Origin: Chthonomonas sp. UBA1950
Lineage (GTDB): Bacteria; Armatimonadota; Fimbriimonadia; Fimbriimonadales; Fimbriimonadaceae
Reading direction: 5' to 3'
NCBI GenBank assembly: GCA_002336105.1
Contig: DDEQ01000037.1
Location: forward strand, 64,824-105,238
Length of the DNA: 40,415 bases
Position numbers and translations under genes: made by a program. Each line of letters begins with the position of its first letter. The first letter of the stretch is position 1. The notes under the pieces were generated by a model. It searched no databases. It had not been told where the DNA came from and saw only the letters and a program-made list of their open reading frames with translations. This document shows, in pieces, positions 1-6,969 of the stretch.

Positions 1-416
1 ATACGAGCCATATCATCCCTGTCTGTTTTGACATGGGACAAGACCTCCAGGATGTGATCGTTACAACTCAAGCGGAGAATTTTGTGAGTGAGTTATGCGC
101 TATTGAAATGACTTGTTTTGCAATAGGTTTCTGCCCGGGCTTTCCTTATCTCGGGTATCTCCCACCGGAACTATCGAAAACAAGGAGGCGAAAGTCTCCG
201 AGAATTGCAGTCCCGGCAGGTTCAGTGGCTGTTGCCGGTGATCAAATCGGCATCTATCCCGAAGAACATCCGGGTGGGTGGAATCTGATTGGCAAAACAC
301 CCCTAGTGCTCGTCGATGAATCGACTCACTATTTCCCTATTCATGCAGGAGACAAAGTGAGATTCGAGGCTATAGATTCGCGACAGTTTCAGTCTATGTT
401 TGGCCAACGACTATGA
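1..416 (+). CDS. pxpB: 5-oxoprolinase subunit B (PxpB), 5'-truncated by window edge
   Basis: This is the C-terminal part of the PxpB/KipI family subunit of ATP-dependent 5-oxoprolinase, which with PxpA and PxpC opens 5-oxo-L-proline to L-glutamate in the cytoplasm. The reading frame is open to the left edge: codons from base 3 read TSHIIPVCFDMGQDL, matching the family's 'h.IPVCY...G.DL..V' segment, so the first ATG at 33 is internal and the true start lies outside the window. Downstream are the family hallmarks GFCPGFPYLGYL, a PR..VPAGSVAVAG stretch and YPEEHPGGWNLIG. The stop overlaps the pxpA start (ATGA at 413-416), which indicates translational coupling in a pxpBAC operon. Identification is by motif recognition and is strong. 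Confidence 0.9.
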   Translation, partial: TSHIIPVCFDMGQDLQDVIVTTQAENFVSELCAIEMTCFAIGFCPGFPYLGYLPPELSKTRRRKSPRIAVPAGSVAVAGDQIGIYPEEHPGGWNLIGKTPLVLVDESTHYFPIHAGDKVRFEAIDSRQFQSMFGQRL

Positions 417-1198
417 AAGTCTCCGACATCATCGGCAAAGGAAGAATAGACCTCAATGTAGACATTGGGGAAGGCTTTGCTTTTGATAAGGATCTACTTG
501 CCTATGCTTCATCGGCAAACATTAGTTGCGGGGTACATGCTGGTTCGAAAGAACTGACGAAGGACACGATTCGACTTTGCAAAGAAAAGGGAATCAGGAT
601 TGGGGTTCACCCCGGGTATCCCCACAGGGAGTCGATGGGAAGAACGGCGCTCACGATCGAGAATGAAATTGAGTATTTGAACTCCATACAAGATCAGGTC
701 AAGTGGTTTTCAAATCTCCAATTTCCTGCTTATGTCAAACCTCACGGTGCGTTCTATAACGAGACAGCACTTGTTCTTCCGGACAATTGGGAGACTCAAA
801 TCCGAAAGCAACCGAGCTCGAGCAGATACGAAATGGGTGGCCTTTATCTTGCGCAGACCCCTGGGATTCAACTTCTCACCATGTTGTTGCGGATCATGAA
901 AGTCCCGTTGATGGGGCTTGCAACCACTGCTCATACCGTCATTGCTACTCGTGCGTCGCAAATGTTGATACGTGAAGGTTTTGCTGATAGAGGTTATACT
1001 GAAAAAGGAACATTGATCCCGAGATCATCGCCAGGTGCGTTGCTATCAGATCCCAATGAAATAAAAGAACAAGTGTTGAGATTGGCGCCGAAGGTGGATT
1101 CCATCTGTCTTCACGGTGACACACCGGATTGCCTCGTTTTTGCCGAAATGATCTATCGAACTTTGACAGACGCGGGGTACGAGGTTTCGCATCAATAA
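413..1198 (+). CDS. pxpA: 5-oxoprolinase subunit A (PxpA, LamB/YcsF family)
   Basis: The 261-residue LamB/YcsF protein is the catalytic TIM-barrel-like subunit of 5-oxoprolinase, acting in the cytoplasm to turn pyroglutamate into glutamate. Visible signatures are IDLNVDIGEGF near the start, SANISCGVHAG (the cysteine/histidine segment), GVHPGYPHRESMGR, YVKPHGAFYN, a RGYTEKGTLIPRSSPGA segment and SICLHGDTPD near the C-terminus. The length fits the family (about 245-260). It starts on an ATG overlapping the pxpB stop and ends on a TAA that overlaps the next ATG (TAATG at 1196-1200), so the three subunits are translationally coupled. The family call is secure; substrate assignment rests on the pxpB-pxpA-pxpC order. 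Confidence 0.93.
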   Translation: MKVSDIIGKGRIDLNVDIGEGFAFDKDLLAYASSANISCGVHAGSKELTKDTIRLCKEKGIRIGVHPGYPHRESMGRTALTIENEIEYLNSIQDQVKWFSNLQFPAYVKPHGAFYNETALVLPDNWETQIRKQPSSSRYEMGGLYLAQTPGIQLLTMLLRIMKVPLMGLATTAHTVIATRASQMLIREGFADRGYTEKGTLIPRSSPGALLSDPNEIKEQVLRLAPKVDSICLHGDTPDCLVFAEMIYRTLTDAGYEVSHQ

Positions 1199-1947
1199 TG
1201 ATGCGAATCATCCGCCAAGGCGGGTTCGTTAAAGAAGTCGATCTTGTTCCAAAATGGATGCGCAGATTCGGAGTATCTCCCGGCGGCCCATTTGATCGCG
1301 AGTCCTTTTCACTGTGTTGTGCCATGTCTGGCGCAAATCATGCTCTTGAAGTGAGAGGTGAAATCACTGTTGAGATCCTCGAGACGTGTCTCGTCGCTAG
1401 CGTCGGTGCTGGCTGTTATGGCGAATCGAAAGTCCTCGCGCGCGGACAGAAGACTATTTTTCGCGGTAACCATTTTTATCTATCGGTTGGATCGGGACGC
1501 CCGATTGAGTTGGATACTCGACCAGCGTCGTGGATGTCCGAGCGACTAAGAGTTCTAGCCGGTCCTGAAATGTTAATGGTGGCTCCACACTGGACAAGAG
1601 CTACTTACTCTGTTTCGCCTCAGCTGAGTCGAGTAGGTGTGAGGATTGAAGGCGAACCGATTGAGCACGATGAGCACATGATTTCCGAGCCGCAAACCTT
1701 GGGTGTGGTTCAGCTTCCCCCGGCTGGACTGCCTATCATCTTGGGACCGGACGGGCCTACCATCGGAGGCTATCCTCGAATCGGCGTCGTGATCGACGCG
1801 GACATCGACCGAGTTTCGCATTTGCAACCGGGACAATCTGTTGACTTCAAATTAGTGACGCTCGATGAAGCGAGGGAAGCTAAAAGCGAACGAAGTCTTT
1901 ATTTGAGCCGATACTTATCAGCAATCGAAACAAATAGACTCGGCTAA
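1198..1947 (+). CDS. pxpC: 5-oxoprolinase subunit C (PxpC, biotin-dependent carboxyltransferase-like), short form
   Basis: This PxpC/KipA-type protein completes the 5-oxoprolinase operon. The start is placed at the ATG at 1198 (or the adjacent ATG at 1201), which overlaps the pxpA stop; an upstream in-frame start at 1129 would lie deep inside pxpA. Family marks are FGVSPGGPFDRESF near residue 25 and the C-terminal run QLPPAGLPIILGPDGPTIGGYPRIG followed by a LQPGQSVDF segment. At about 250 residues it is shorter than the roughly 300 or more usual for the family, and the central segment that normally reads 'YLAVAGGI..P..LGSRST' is shrunken to YLSVGSGRPIELDTRPASW. It is probably still functional because the rest is intact, but that is an inference. 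Confidence 0.85.
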   Translation: MMRIIRQGGFVKEVDLVPKWMRRFGVSPGGPFDRESFSLCCAMSGANHALEVRGEITVEILETCLVASVGAGCYGESKVLARGQKTIFRGNHFYLSVGSGRPIELDTRPASWMSERLRVLAGPEMLMVAPHWTRATYSVSPQLSRVGVRIEGEPIEHDEHMISEPQTLGVVQLPPAGLPIILGPDGPTIGGYPRIGVVIDADIDRVSHLQPGQSVDFKLVTLDEAREAKSERSLYLSRYLSAIETNRLG

Positions 1948-2071
1948 GCCGATGATCGCACCAGTTGTAGGAATGTTCGTGGGTGAGCAGGTTTCATCAA
2001 CTAGGGAACCCCAAGCCATGATGGATCAAACAGGCACGATCCGTCAGAGTCGATTTACGCATTTTGGGAAG

Positions 2072-3091
2072 TTAATCTCGCGCGGCAGTCGATTCCCTGA
2101 TATCGATTGAGCAAGCATAGATATGGGCGCTTGATTCAGATTCACTGCGTTCCTCGGTTGTTTGCTCGATCAGCGCCAACAGGTGAACGGTAGCGTCGTG
2201 GGCGATCTTTTCAACCGGTTGGTTGATAGAGGTCAGCGGCGGGTTTGTTCGTTCACAAAAGAACGACGAATCAAATCCAATGACGCTGAAATCTTCGGGA
2301 ATTGAGATGCCGGTCTCGGCAAAAACATTCAGAAGGTTTCCAGCAAGCGTATCGGAGAAACATATCAGACCTGTTGGACGTTTTGTCCGTGCGACGAGTT
2401 CGTTGACCTCTGTTTCAGTTCCTTGCCACTCGACCACCTCAGCTTCGATTGACAGTTCTTTTGCCAGACGGATAAAAGCTTCCACTCTGTACCTTGCCTC
2501 GGCGGTCTGGTAGTTCAATCTATCAATCAAATAGGCTAGATTTTGATGTCCGAGCGCAATCAAATGATCGATGGCAAGTTTTATTCCTTGTTCGTTATCG
2601 ACGCAGAATGTCGGCATTCCGTACTCGATCCCTGGCGGTGCATGAAGCATCACAAGCGGAACACGAGCATTCCGGAGAGTTTCAATATTGGCTTCCGTGA
2701 AATCGGGTCTTGCCCAAAGCACACCGTCAAAGCGACCGTCTAGCATAGCTCCGATATCACCATCTTGAACGAGTTTCGGGCAAAGGGCAAGCGTGTAATC
2801 GGCAGGAAAGAGTGCCGACATAACCCCGTTCAGAAACATCGGATAGTAAGGATTTGCTTCGCTCAATCGGTCGAAATGCTGAAAAACGACTCCAACAGTT
2901 TTGGTTTTGCCGCTTCTGAGGTTTCGAGCAAACGAGTTAGGCATATAACTCAGTCGCTTGGCAGCTTCACGAATGCGTTGCGCTGTCTGCTCTGAAACGC
3001 GAACGTTTTTGCCTGAACCGTGAAGAACATAGCTAACGGCCATCGCCGAAACACCGGCTTCCTTAGCGACATCGCGCATCGTAGTTTTCAT
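2072..3091 (-). CDS. LacI-family transcriptional regulator
   Basis: This is a 339-residue LacI/GalR repressor. The N-terminal helix-turn-helix covers about residues 4-25 (MRDVAKEAGVSAMAVSYVLH), followed by the hinge helix region (SYMPNSFARNLRSGKTKTVGV) and a periplasmic-binding-protein-like effector domain to the end (FDGVLWARPDF, LVMLHAPPG, DNEQGIKLAIDHLIALGH, GLICFSDTLAGN, SVIGFDSSFFCERTNPPLTSI). The length is normal. Effectors of the family are usually sugars or nucleosides. A perfect 17-bp palindrome lies 12-28 bp upstream of its start, so autoregulation is likely. No sugar gene is adjacent: the minus-strand gene upstream encodes a DUF5107 protein, whose mutarotase-like fold hints at a carbohydrate link only weakly. 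Target genes cannot be read from the window. Confidence 0.93.
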   Translation of the reverse strand: MKTTMRDVAKEAGVSAMAVSYVLHGSGKNVRVSEQTAQRIREAAKRLSYMPNSFARNLRSGKTKTVGVVFQHFDRLSEANPYYPMFLNGVMSALFPADYTLALCPKLVQDGDIGAMLDGRFDGVLWARPDFTEANIETLRNARVPLVMLHAPPGIEYGMPTFCVDNEQGIKLAIDHLIALGHQNLAYLIDRLNYQTAEARYRVEAFIRLAKELSIEAEVVEWQGTETEVNELVARTKRPTGLICFSDTLAGNLLNVFAETGISIPEDFSVIGFDSSFFCERTNPPLTSINQPVEKIAHDATVHLLALIEQTTEERSESESSAHIYACSIDIRESTAARD

Positions 3092-3102
3092 TGATTTCGT
3101 CT

Positions 3103-3119
3103 AAATCATACTATGATTT
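3103..3119. promoter_or_regulatory. Perfect 17-bp palindrome, candidate LacI-family operator
   Basis: The sequence AAATCATACTATGATTT is a perfect palindrome around a central C. On the minus strand it contains TATGAT, a plausible -10 element, 13 nt ahead of the regulator's ATG (3091). LacI-family proteins bind palindromes of this size and often repress themselves. No second copy was noticed in the window. Confidence 0.55.
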
Positions 3120-3144
3120 TGCGATAAATTCTAGCAGTTGCTTG

Positions 3145-4806
3145 TCACTTATGAAGGAGATTTAGTGCCCGTAACTCGGTCGACCGCCATGGGAAAGGAG
3201 GCTTGTTGGAGAGTTTTGCGGCTTCTTCTAAGTGTTGTCTTGCATCGATCTGCATTCGAGAATTTGATTGCAGAATATAGGCGTACAGACGATGAAGCAC
3301 TGCCATCTTGTTCCGCATAAGAGCAGCATCTAGCCAACGGCTGGCATCTTCTAGTAGGCCCGACTCGATCAGCAAGTGAGCGACTTCGACGAAGGCTTCT
3401 GGGTCTTCGTCGAATGCCTCCAACAATAAACTCGGATCAGACCCTTCGGCTACTGGCATCGCAAGGAATGCCTCCGCTCGCAAGATGGGTTCAAACGGGC
3501 TCAAGTAGTGAGCATTGAGAATTTCCGGTTTTTCCTCGGTGGCTCCTGTATGACGTCTCACCGCACCTTTGAGCCACCAGGTCAAAGGGTCATCAGCGTT
3601 GTACATCAGAACCGAATCGAGGTAGGTGTCGGCAAGGTTCCAATCGCTGCTTTGGCAAGCTCGAATGGCAAGCTTGAGGTAGGCCAAGTGCCGGACCGAG
3701 GTGTCGAACGTTTGGTCAAGAAGCTCACGTTGAGATTCTTCGTCTTGATTAGGGGACTCATTGAGCGAACGAACGACCGGTTCGAATGCCGGCAGTTCAA
3801 GAACTTCTCTGTCTGGATCAAACCGAATAACGTCTTCTTTGGCGGGTGACCGCAAGATTGCGGTTCGGCAGGGCTCTGGCAACTTGCTCGTGAAACCTTT
3901 GAGAGGGTCAATGTTGACGTTAGCCTCAAGAACCTTGCCGAGTTCGGTCACCAGCAATAGTTTATGGTCTTCGGTCATTTCAGTCGTCTGAATGGACACG
4001 AGTTCGCTTGTCAGAAGGAGAGAGCCTTCTCGCGAGATCACCGGTGCGGTTTCGAATCCGCTCACAGGCGTTATGCTCGCCGACCAAGTATCCACTTGCC
4101 GGCCATTCAGTATTCTTTCGCTTGAAAATCGACTGAGGATCGTTCCACTTGGCGAAGTGAATTGTCCGGTCATTGGAACCGTTCCAACTGTGATCGCGAG
4201 TCCCGCAAGCCGCGAAGTGTCGTAGATTGCAAAACCGTCCTCAATCGATTGAAGGGCTCCTGGCGAATGAATACAAAGACCGGAGTTGTAAGGAACTGAA
4301 TCTAGTGTTCGGTTCTGAAACCGTGTCTCGATGATCAGTTCAGAACGGTCGTTCGGCAACTCCAAACGGAAGTTGAAACCAATTCCGGTTCCGTTCGAAT
4401 GTTCAAACAACCAGACCGCGCCTTCAGACGTTTCATCCGGCTCAATTCTAACAGTCCCAAGGGCGGTGCGTCGCGTGGCATGATCGACTAACCACTCAAT
4501 CCCTGTGCTAATTTCCGCGCCTCTAGCGCCGCCCGAGGTTGCGATAAGTTTGCTCGGGACAGGAAGACAGTCCGTGTTAGTCCGTTTGTCGAAGTAACGA
4601 AAAATCCGGCCACCTAGATCAGGCAAAAGCGTGACGCCGACTAGGTCGTTTTCGAGAACAACCGTTCGAAATGACCGTGATTCGAAACGATTGGTTGCCT
4701 CAAGCCGTGGATACGGATAAGAAGGATCCGACGTATCGGTTGGCGCGATAGCCTCAACAAGGCTAACGGACAATTCAACGACATCTTGGTACACGCGACT
4801 TGGCAT
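3145..4806 (-). CDS. DUF5107 (galactose-mutarotase-like) protein with TPR-like C-terminal part
   Basis: This 553-residue protein has no visible signal peptide. Residues about 40-340 resemble DUF5107, a beta-sandwich domain of the galactose mutarotase-like superfamily; the clearest part is VTLLPDLGGRIFRYFDKRTN at residues 58-77, followed by an EISTGIEWL segment. Residues about 370-553 are helical and alanine/leucine rich with TPR-like spacing (LAYLKLAIRACQSSDWNLAD, PEAFVEVAHLLIESGLLEDA, MAVLHRLYAYILQSNSRM). DUF5107 proteins often combine these two parts; their biochemical role is unknown, with carbohydrate binding or processing suspected from the fold. The gene lies upstream of the LacI regulator on the same strand, 53 bp apart, so they may be cotranscribed. 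Its 5' end nearly touches the divergent gene starting at 4846. Confidence 0.75.
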   Translation of the reverse strand: MPSRVYQDVVELSVSLVEAIAPTDTSDPSYPYPRLEATNRFESRSFRTVVLENDLVGVTLLPDLGGRIFRYFDKRTNTDCLPVPSKLIATSGGARGAEISTGIEWLVDHATRRTALGTVRIEPDETSEGAVWLFEHSNGTGIGFNFRLELPNDRSELIIETRFQNRTLDSVPYNSGLCIHSPGALQSIEDGFAIYDTSRLAGLAITVGTVPMTGQFTSPSGTILSRFSSERILNGRQVDTWSASITPVSGFETAPVISREGSLLLTSELVSIQTTEMTEDHKLLLVTELGKVLEANVNIDPLKGFTSKLPEPCRTAILRSPAKEDVIRFDPDREVLELPAFEPVVRSLNESPNQDEESQRELLDQTFDTSVRHLAYLKLAIRACQSSDWNLADTYLDSVLMYNADDPLTWWLKGAVRRHTGATEEKPEILNAHYLSPFEPILRAEAFLAMPVAEGSDPSLLLEAFDEDPEAFVEVAHLLIESGLLEDASRWLDAALMRNKMAVLHRLYAYILQSNSRMQIDARQHLEEAAKLSNKPPFPWRSTELRALNLLHK

Positions 4807-4831
4807 AGGTGGCGAATCAGGTTACCTCTGG

Positions 4832-4837
4832 TACAAC
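4832..4837 (+). promoter_or_regulatory. Candidate extended -10 box (TGG-TACAAC) for the gene at 4846
   Basis: TACAAC preceded by TGG resembles an extended -10 element. It ends 8 nt before the ATG at 4846, so transcription would begin within 1-2 nt of the start codon (leaderless mRNA). No clear -35 box is seen, as is common with extended -10 promoters. Confidence 0.4.
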
Positions 4838-4845
4838 GTATCTCA

Positions 4846-5331
4846 ATGGCGACAGAACTAACTCCGTTAGGCAAGTTTGTAAAGTGGGTTGTCCTTCCAG
4901 TGGCCTGTGGGCTTTTTGGTTATGCCGTCGTGGCTCCACGCTTACAGCATAAGGTGAAAATTTCACCGGAGCTGGCACCCAAACTTGGGATAAAGCTGCC
5001 ACCGTCGGAACCTGAACCAACAGTTGAGCAGCCCGAGACTGGATCTGTTACGCCGAAACCGATCCGAACCAAGAAATCTGTTGAGCCCAAGCCGATCGAG
5101 GTTGCCGACACGCCTTCTGTTCAGGATGCTCCGCCGCCGACAGTCGACTCGCCCCCATCTGATCCATCCGTTTCAAATTCAGATGAGACGTTGACCGTGG
5201 CACCTGCACCGCTTAAGCATAAGTCTGTCAAGAAGAAAAAGAAGAAGGTCGCTCCTCCAGCGGAAGAAGCGGCCCCTCCGGTAGATCCAACAGAAGACCC
5301 CGCGAGTGGAACTGCTGTTGGCGCTGGCTAA
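4846..5331 (+). CDS. Hypothetical membrane-anchored proline/lysine-rich protein
   Basis: This is a 161-residue protein of unknown function. The start is taken at ATG 4846 (MATELTPLGKFVK); an in-frame upstream start at 4786 would overlap the divergent gene and add a basic, non-signal-like tail. One transmembrane segment is visible at about residues 13-27 (WVVLPVACGLFGYAVVA). The remainder is low complexity: alternating P, E, K, V and T with a KKKKKK-like basic block near residue 125 followed by an alanine/proline/glutamate tail. That composition suits a periplasm- or envelope-spanning spacer, as in TonB-like linkers, but no TonB C-terminal domain is present. It stands alone, divergent from the DUF5107 gene and convergent with the TolC-like gene. 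Confidence 0.65.
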   Translation: MATELTPLGKFVKWVVLPVACGLFGYAVVAPRLQHKVKISPELAPKLGIKLPPSEPEPTVEQPETGSVTPKPIRTKKSVEPKPIEVADTPSVQDAPPPTVDSPPSDPSVSNSDETLTVAPAPLKHKSVKKKKKKVAPPAEEAAPPVDPTEDPASGTAVGAG

Positions 5332-5336
5332 TCAGA

Positions 5337-5409
5337 TTTGCTTTTCTCTTGTTTTCGGTGGGGTTGGCACGCGCCAGACATGCATGTACCGATGCCAAGA
5401 GAAGGCAAA
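5337..5409. terminator. Nested inverted repeats between convergent genes, likely bidirectional terminator
   Basis: An outer pair (TTTGCTTTTCTCTTG at 5337-5351 with CAAGAGAAGGCAAA at 5396-5409, one bulge) encloses TCGGT/ACCGA (5355-5359 and 5388-5392) and TGGC/GCCA (5365-5368 and 5373-5376). The outer arms are T-rich/A-rich, so either strand would end in a U-rich tract. It sits between the convergent stops at 5331 and 5468. Confidence 0.5.
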
Positions 5410-5467
5410 ATCCATCGCATGGTCACGAACCAAGCTGCCAAGACCAATAGGAATTTGAGAGGCTCAC

Positions 5468-6841
5468 TCATTTGTCTTGGGCCTCCTGAGGTTCGTTAGC
5501 GAATCTGCCCATCGCTCGGTTCAGCGAAGCTACAGCAATCCTTAGATCGATTTGAGCATTCACCTTCGCGACTTTAGCGGCAACGAGAGCGGCTTCGGCT
5601 GTCTTCAACTCTAGCTGAGGCGAAACCACCGATGATTGCGATACCCCGACGGCATAGCGTGATTCTGCGAGCCGAAAAGCTTCTTCTGCCTGAACTAAAC
5701 CGGCCTCGGCAAGCTTTATCTTCGCTAGAGAGAGGCGGAGGTTTAGTAAGCTAGATTCGACCTCGAGTTTGACCTGATCAACAGCCTGTTGGTGAGAGCT
5801 TTCGGCGACAGCAAGATCTGCTTTGGCCTGTTGCACGCGCGACTTTGCCAGACCGCCATCAAAAATTGGGATGCTGAGCGCCACAGTTGCGACCGTTGAT
5901 CTTTGGAGTGTAAAGACGCCGTTGTTAGGCTGATAGTTGTAACCGAGCCCGGCCGTCAGGCTTGGAAGCATATTTCTTTTTGCGTAGTGGATTCCGTGTT
6001 TCGCTGCGTTCACCATGGCGGCACTCTCAAGGATTTCGGGCCGTAGCTTTGTGGCAGTAGCAAAAGCTTCACCGTCGTTTAGCGATCTCACCGGGAGATT
6101 GACTCCGACAGGAATCTCAACGATCCGAATGGGAGTTGACTGATCTACACCAACCAGATTTTTGAGGGAAGCCAAGGATAACGCTTCGCCGGTCCTTGTT
6201 GCGACCATGTTTTGCTCTGCATCAGCTACATCGCGCTCCGCACTAACCACATCAAAGTGCGATGCTACGCCAACATCCTCGTACTTCTTGGCGTCAGATA
6301 GTCGCTTTCGGGCGGCTTTCAGGTGGGATTCGGCAACTTCGCTTTGAGCTTGCGCTCTTTGAACTTGAAAGAAAGCATTTCGCACCTCGAACACGAGTTG
6401 ATTCCGCACACGATCTATGTCAATTCGGGCGGCTAAAGCGTTGTACTCGGCTTGAGACTCGGCAGACCGAACTGCTCCAGAAATATCGATCTGCATTCCC
6501 AGGCTGGCGGAATACATTGGGTTCCACCTTTCTGCAATGACCATGGGTAGGCTGCCCATCCCCATCATTGCGCCGAGGTCGATGACATTTCGCCGGTCAA
6601 ACTGCATCGCCGATGCGCCTAAGCTTAGTTGAGGCCAATAGGCAGATCTCACTTCGCCTAAACCGCCTTTACTTTTGCTGAAGTTTGCAAGCGCAACACG
6701 CATTGCTGGGTTTGAACGAAGGGCCATTTTCACCGCCTCGCTCAGTCGAATGGGCTCAGGGGCTATCTGACTAGCTTCTTCGGCATTAGCGAGAGAGGTC
6801 AACACAAGTGTCGCTAAACCTATCGTCTGGATTCTCTTCAT
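5468..6841 (-). CDS. TolC-family outer membrane efflux protein
   Basis: This 457-residue protein forms the outer-membrane channel of a tripartite efflux pump. Residues 1-20 are a signal peptide (MKRIQTIGLATLVLTSLANA). Two OEP repeats follow, each starting with the usual motif: LSEAVKMALRSNPAMRVALA near residue 33 and a second half near residue 245 (RPEILESAAMVNAAKHGIHYAKRNMLPSLTAGLGY). Long alpha-helical coiled segments rich in A, Q, E and K match the periplasmic barrel (VQQAKADLAVAESSHQQAVDQVKLEVE). The length is typical. The gene is divergent from the adaptor and RND permease genes, with about 130 bp between start codons, so the three probably act as one pump. The substrate cannot be read from sequence. 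Confidence 0.92.
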   Translation of the reverse strand: MKRIQTIGLATLVLTSLANAEEASQIAPEPIRLSEAVKMALRSNPAMRVALANFSKSKGGLGEVRSAYWPQLSLGASAMQFDRRNVIDLGAMMGMGSLPMVIAERWNPMYSASLGMQIDISGAVRSAESQAEYNALAARIDIDRVRNQLVFEVRNAFFQVQRAQAQSEVAESHLKAARKRLSDAKKYEDVGVASHFDVVSAERDVADAEQNMVATRTGEALSLASLKNLVGVDQSTPIRIVEIPVGVNLPVRSLNDGEAFATATKLRPEILESAAMVNAAKHGIHYAKRNMLPSLTAGLGYNYQPNNGVFTLQRSTVATVALSIPIFDGGLAKSRVQQAKADLAVAESSHQQAVDQVKLEVESSLLNLRLSLAKIKLAEAGLVQAEEAFRLAESRYAVGVSQSSVVSPQLELKTAEAALVAAKVAKVNAQIDLRIAVASLNRAMGRFANEPQEAQDK

Positions 6842-6854
6842 GTTCTCTGTTTCT

Positions 6855-6937
6855 GTAGAGACATCGACTCTTGTAGAGGATTCATTCGAGTTGTGATTCT
6901 GGTTTTCTGAATCGTTTTTCGACCTACGTGTCTCTAC
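6855..6937. promoter_or_regulatory. Divergent efflux promoter region with three GTAGAG boxes
   Basis: The intergenic region between the TolC-like gene and the adaptor holds GTAGAGACA (6855-6863), TTGTAGAG (6871-6878) and the inverted copy TGTCTCTAC (6929-6937). The first and third form a perfect 9-bp inverted repeat. They could be binding sites for a regulator controlling both sides; no regulator gene is adjacent. Confidence 0.3.
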
Positions 6938-6969
6938 CCAAACAGATGCACATGCGAGAGCACGGAAAG

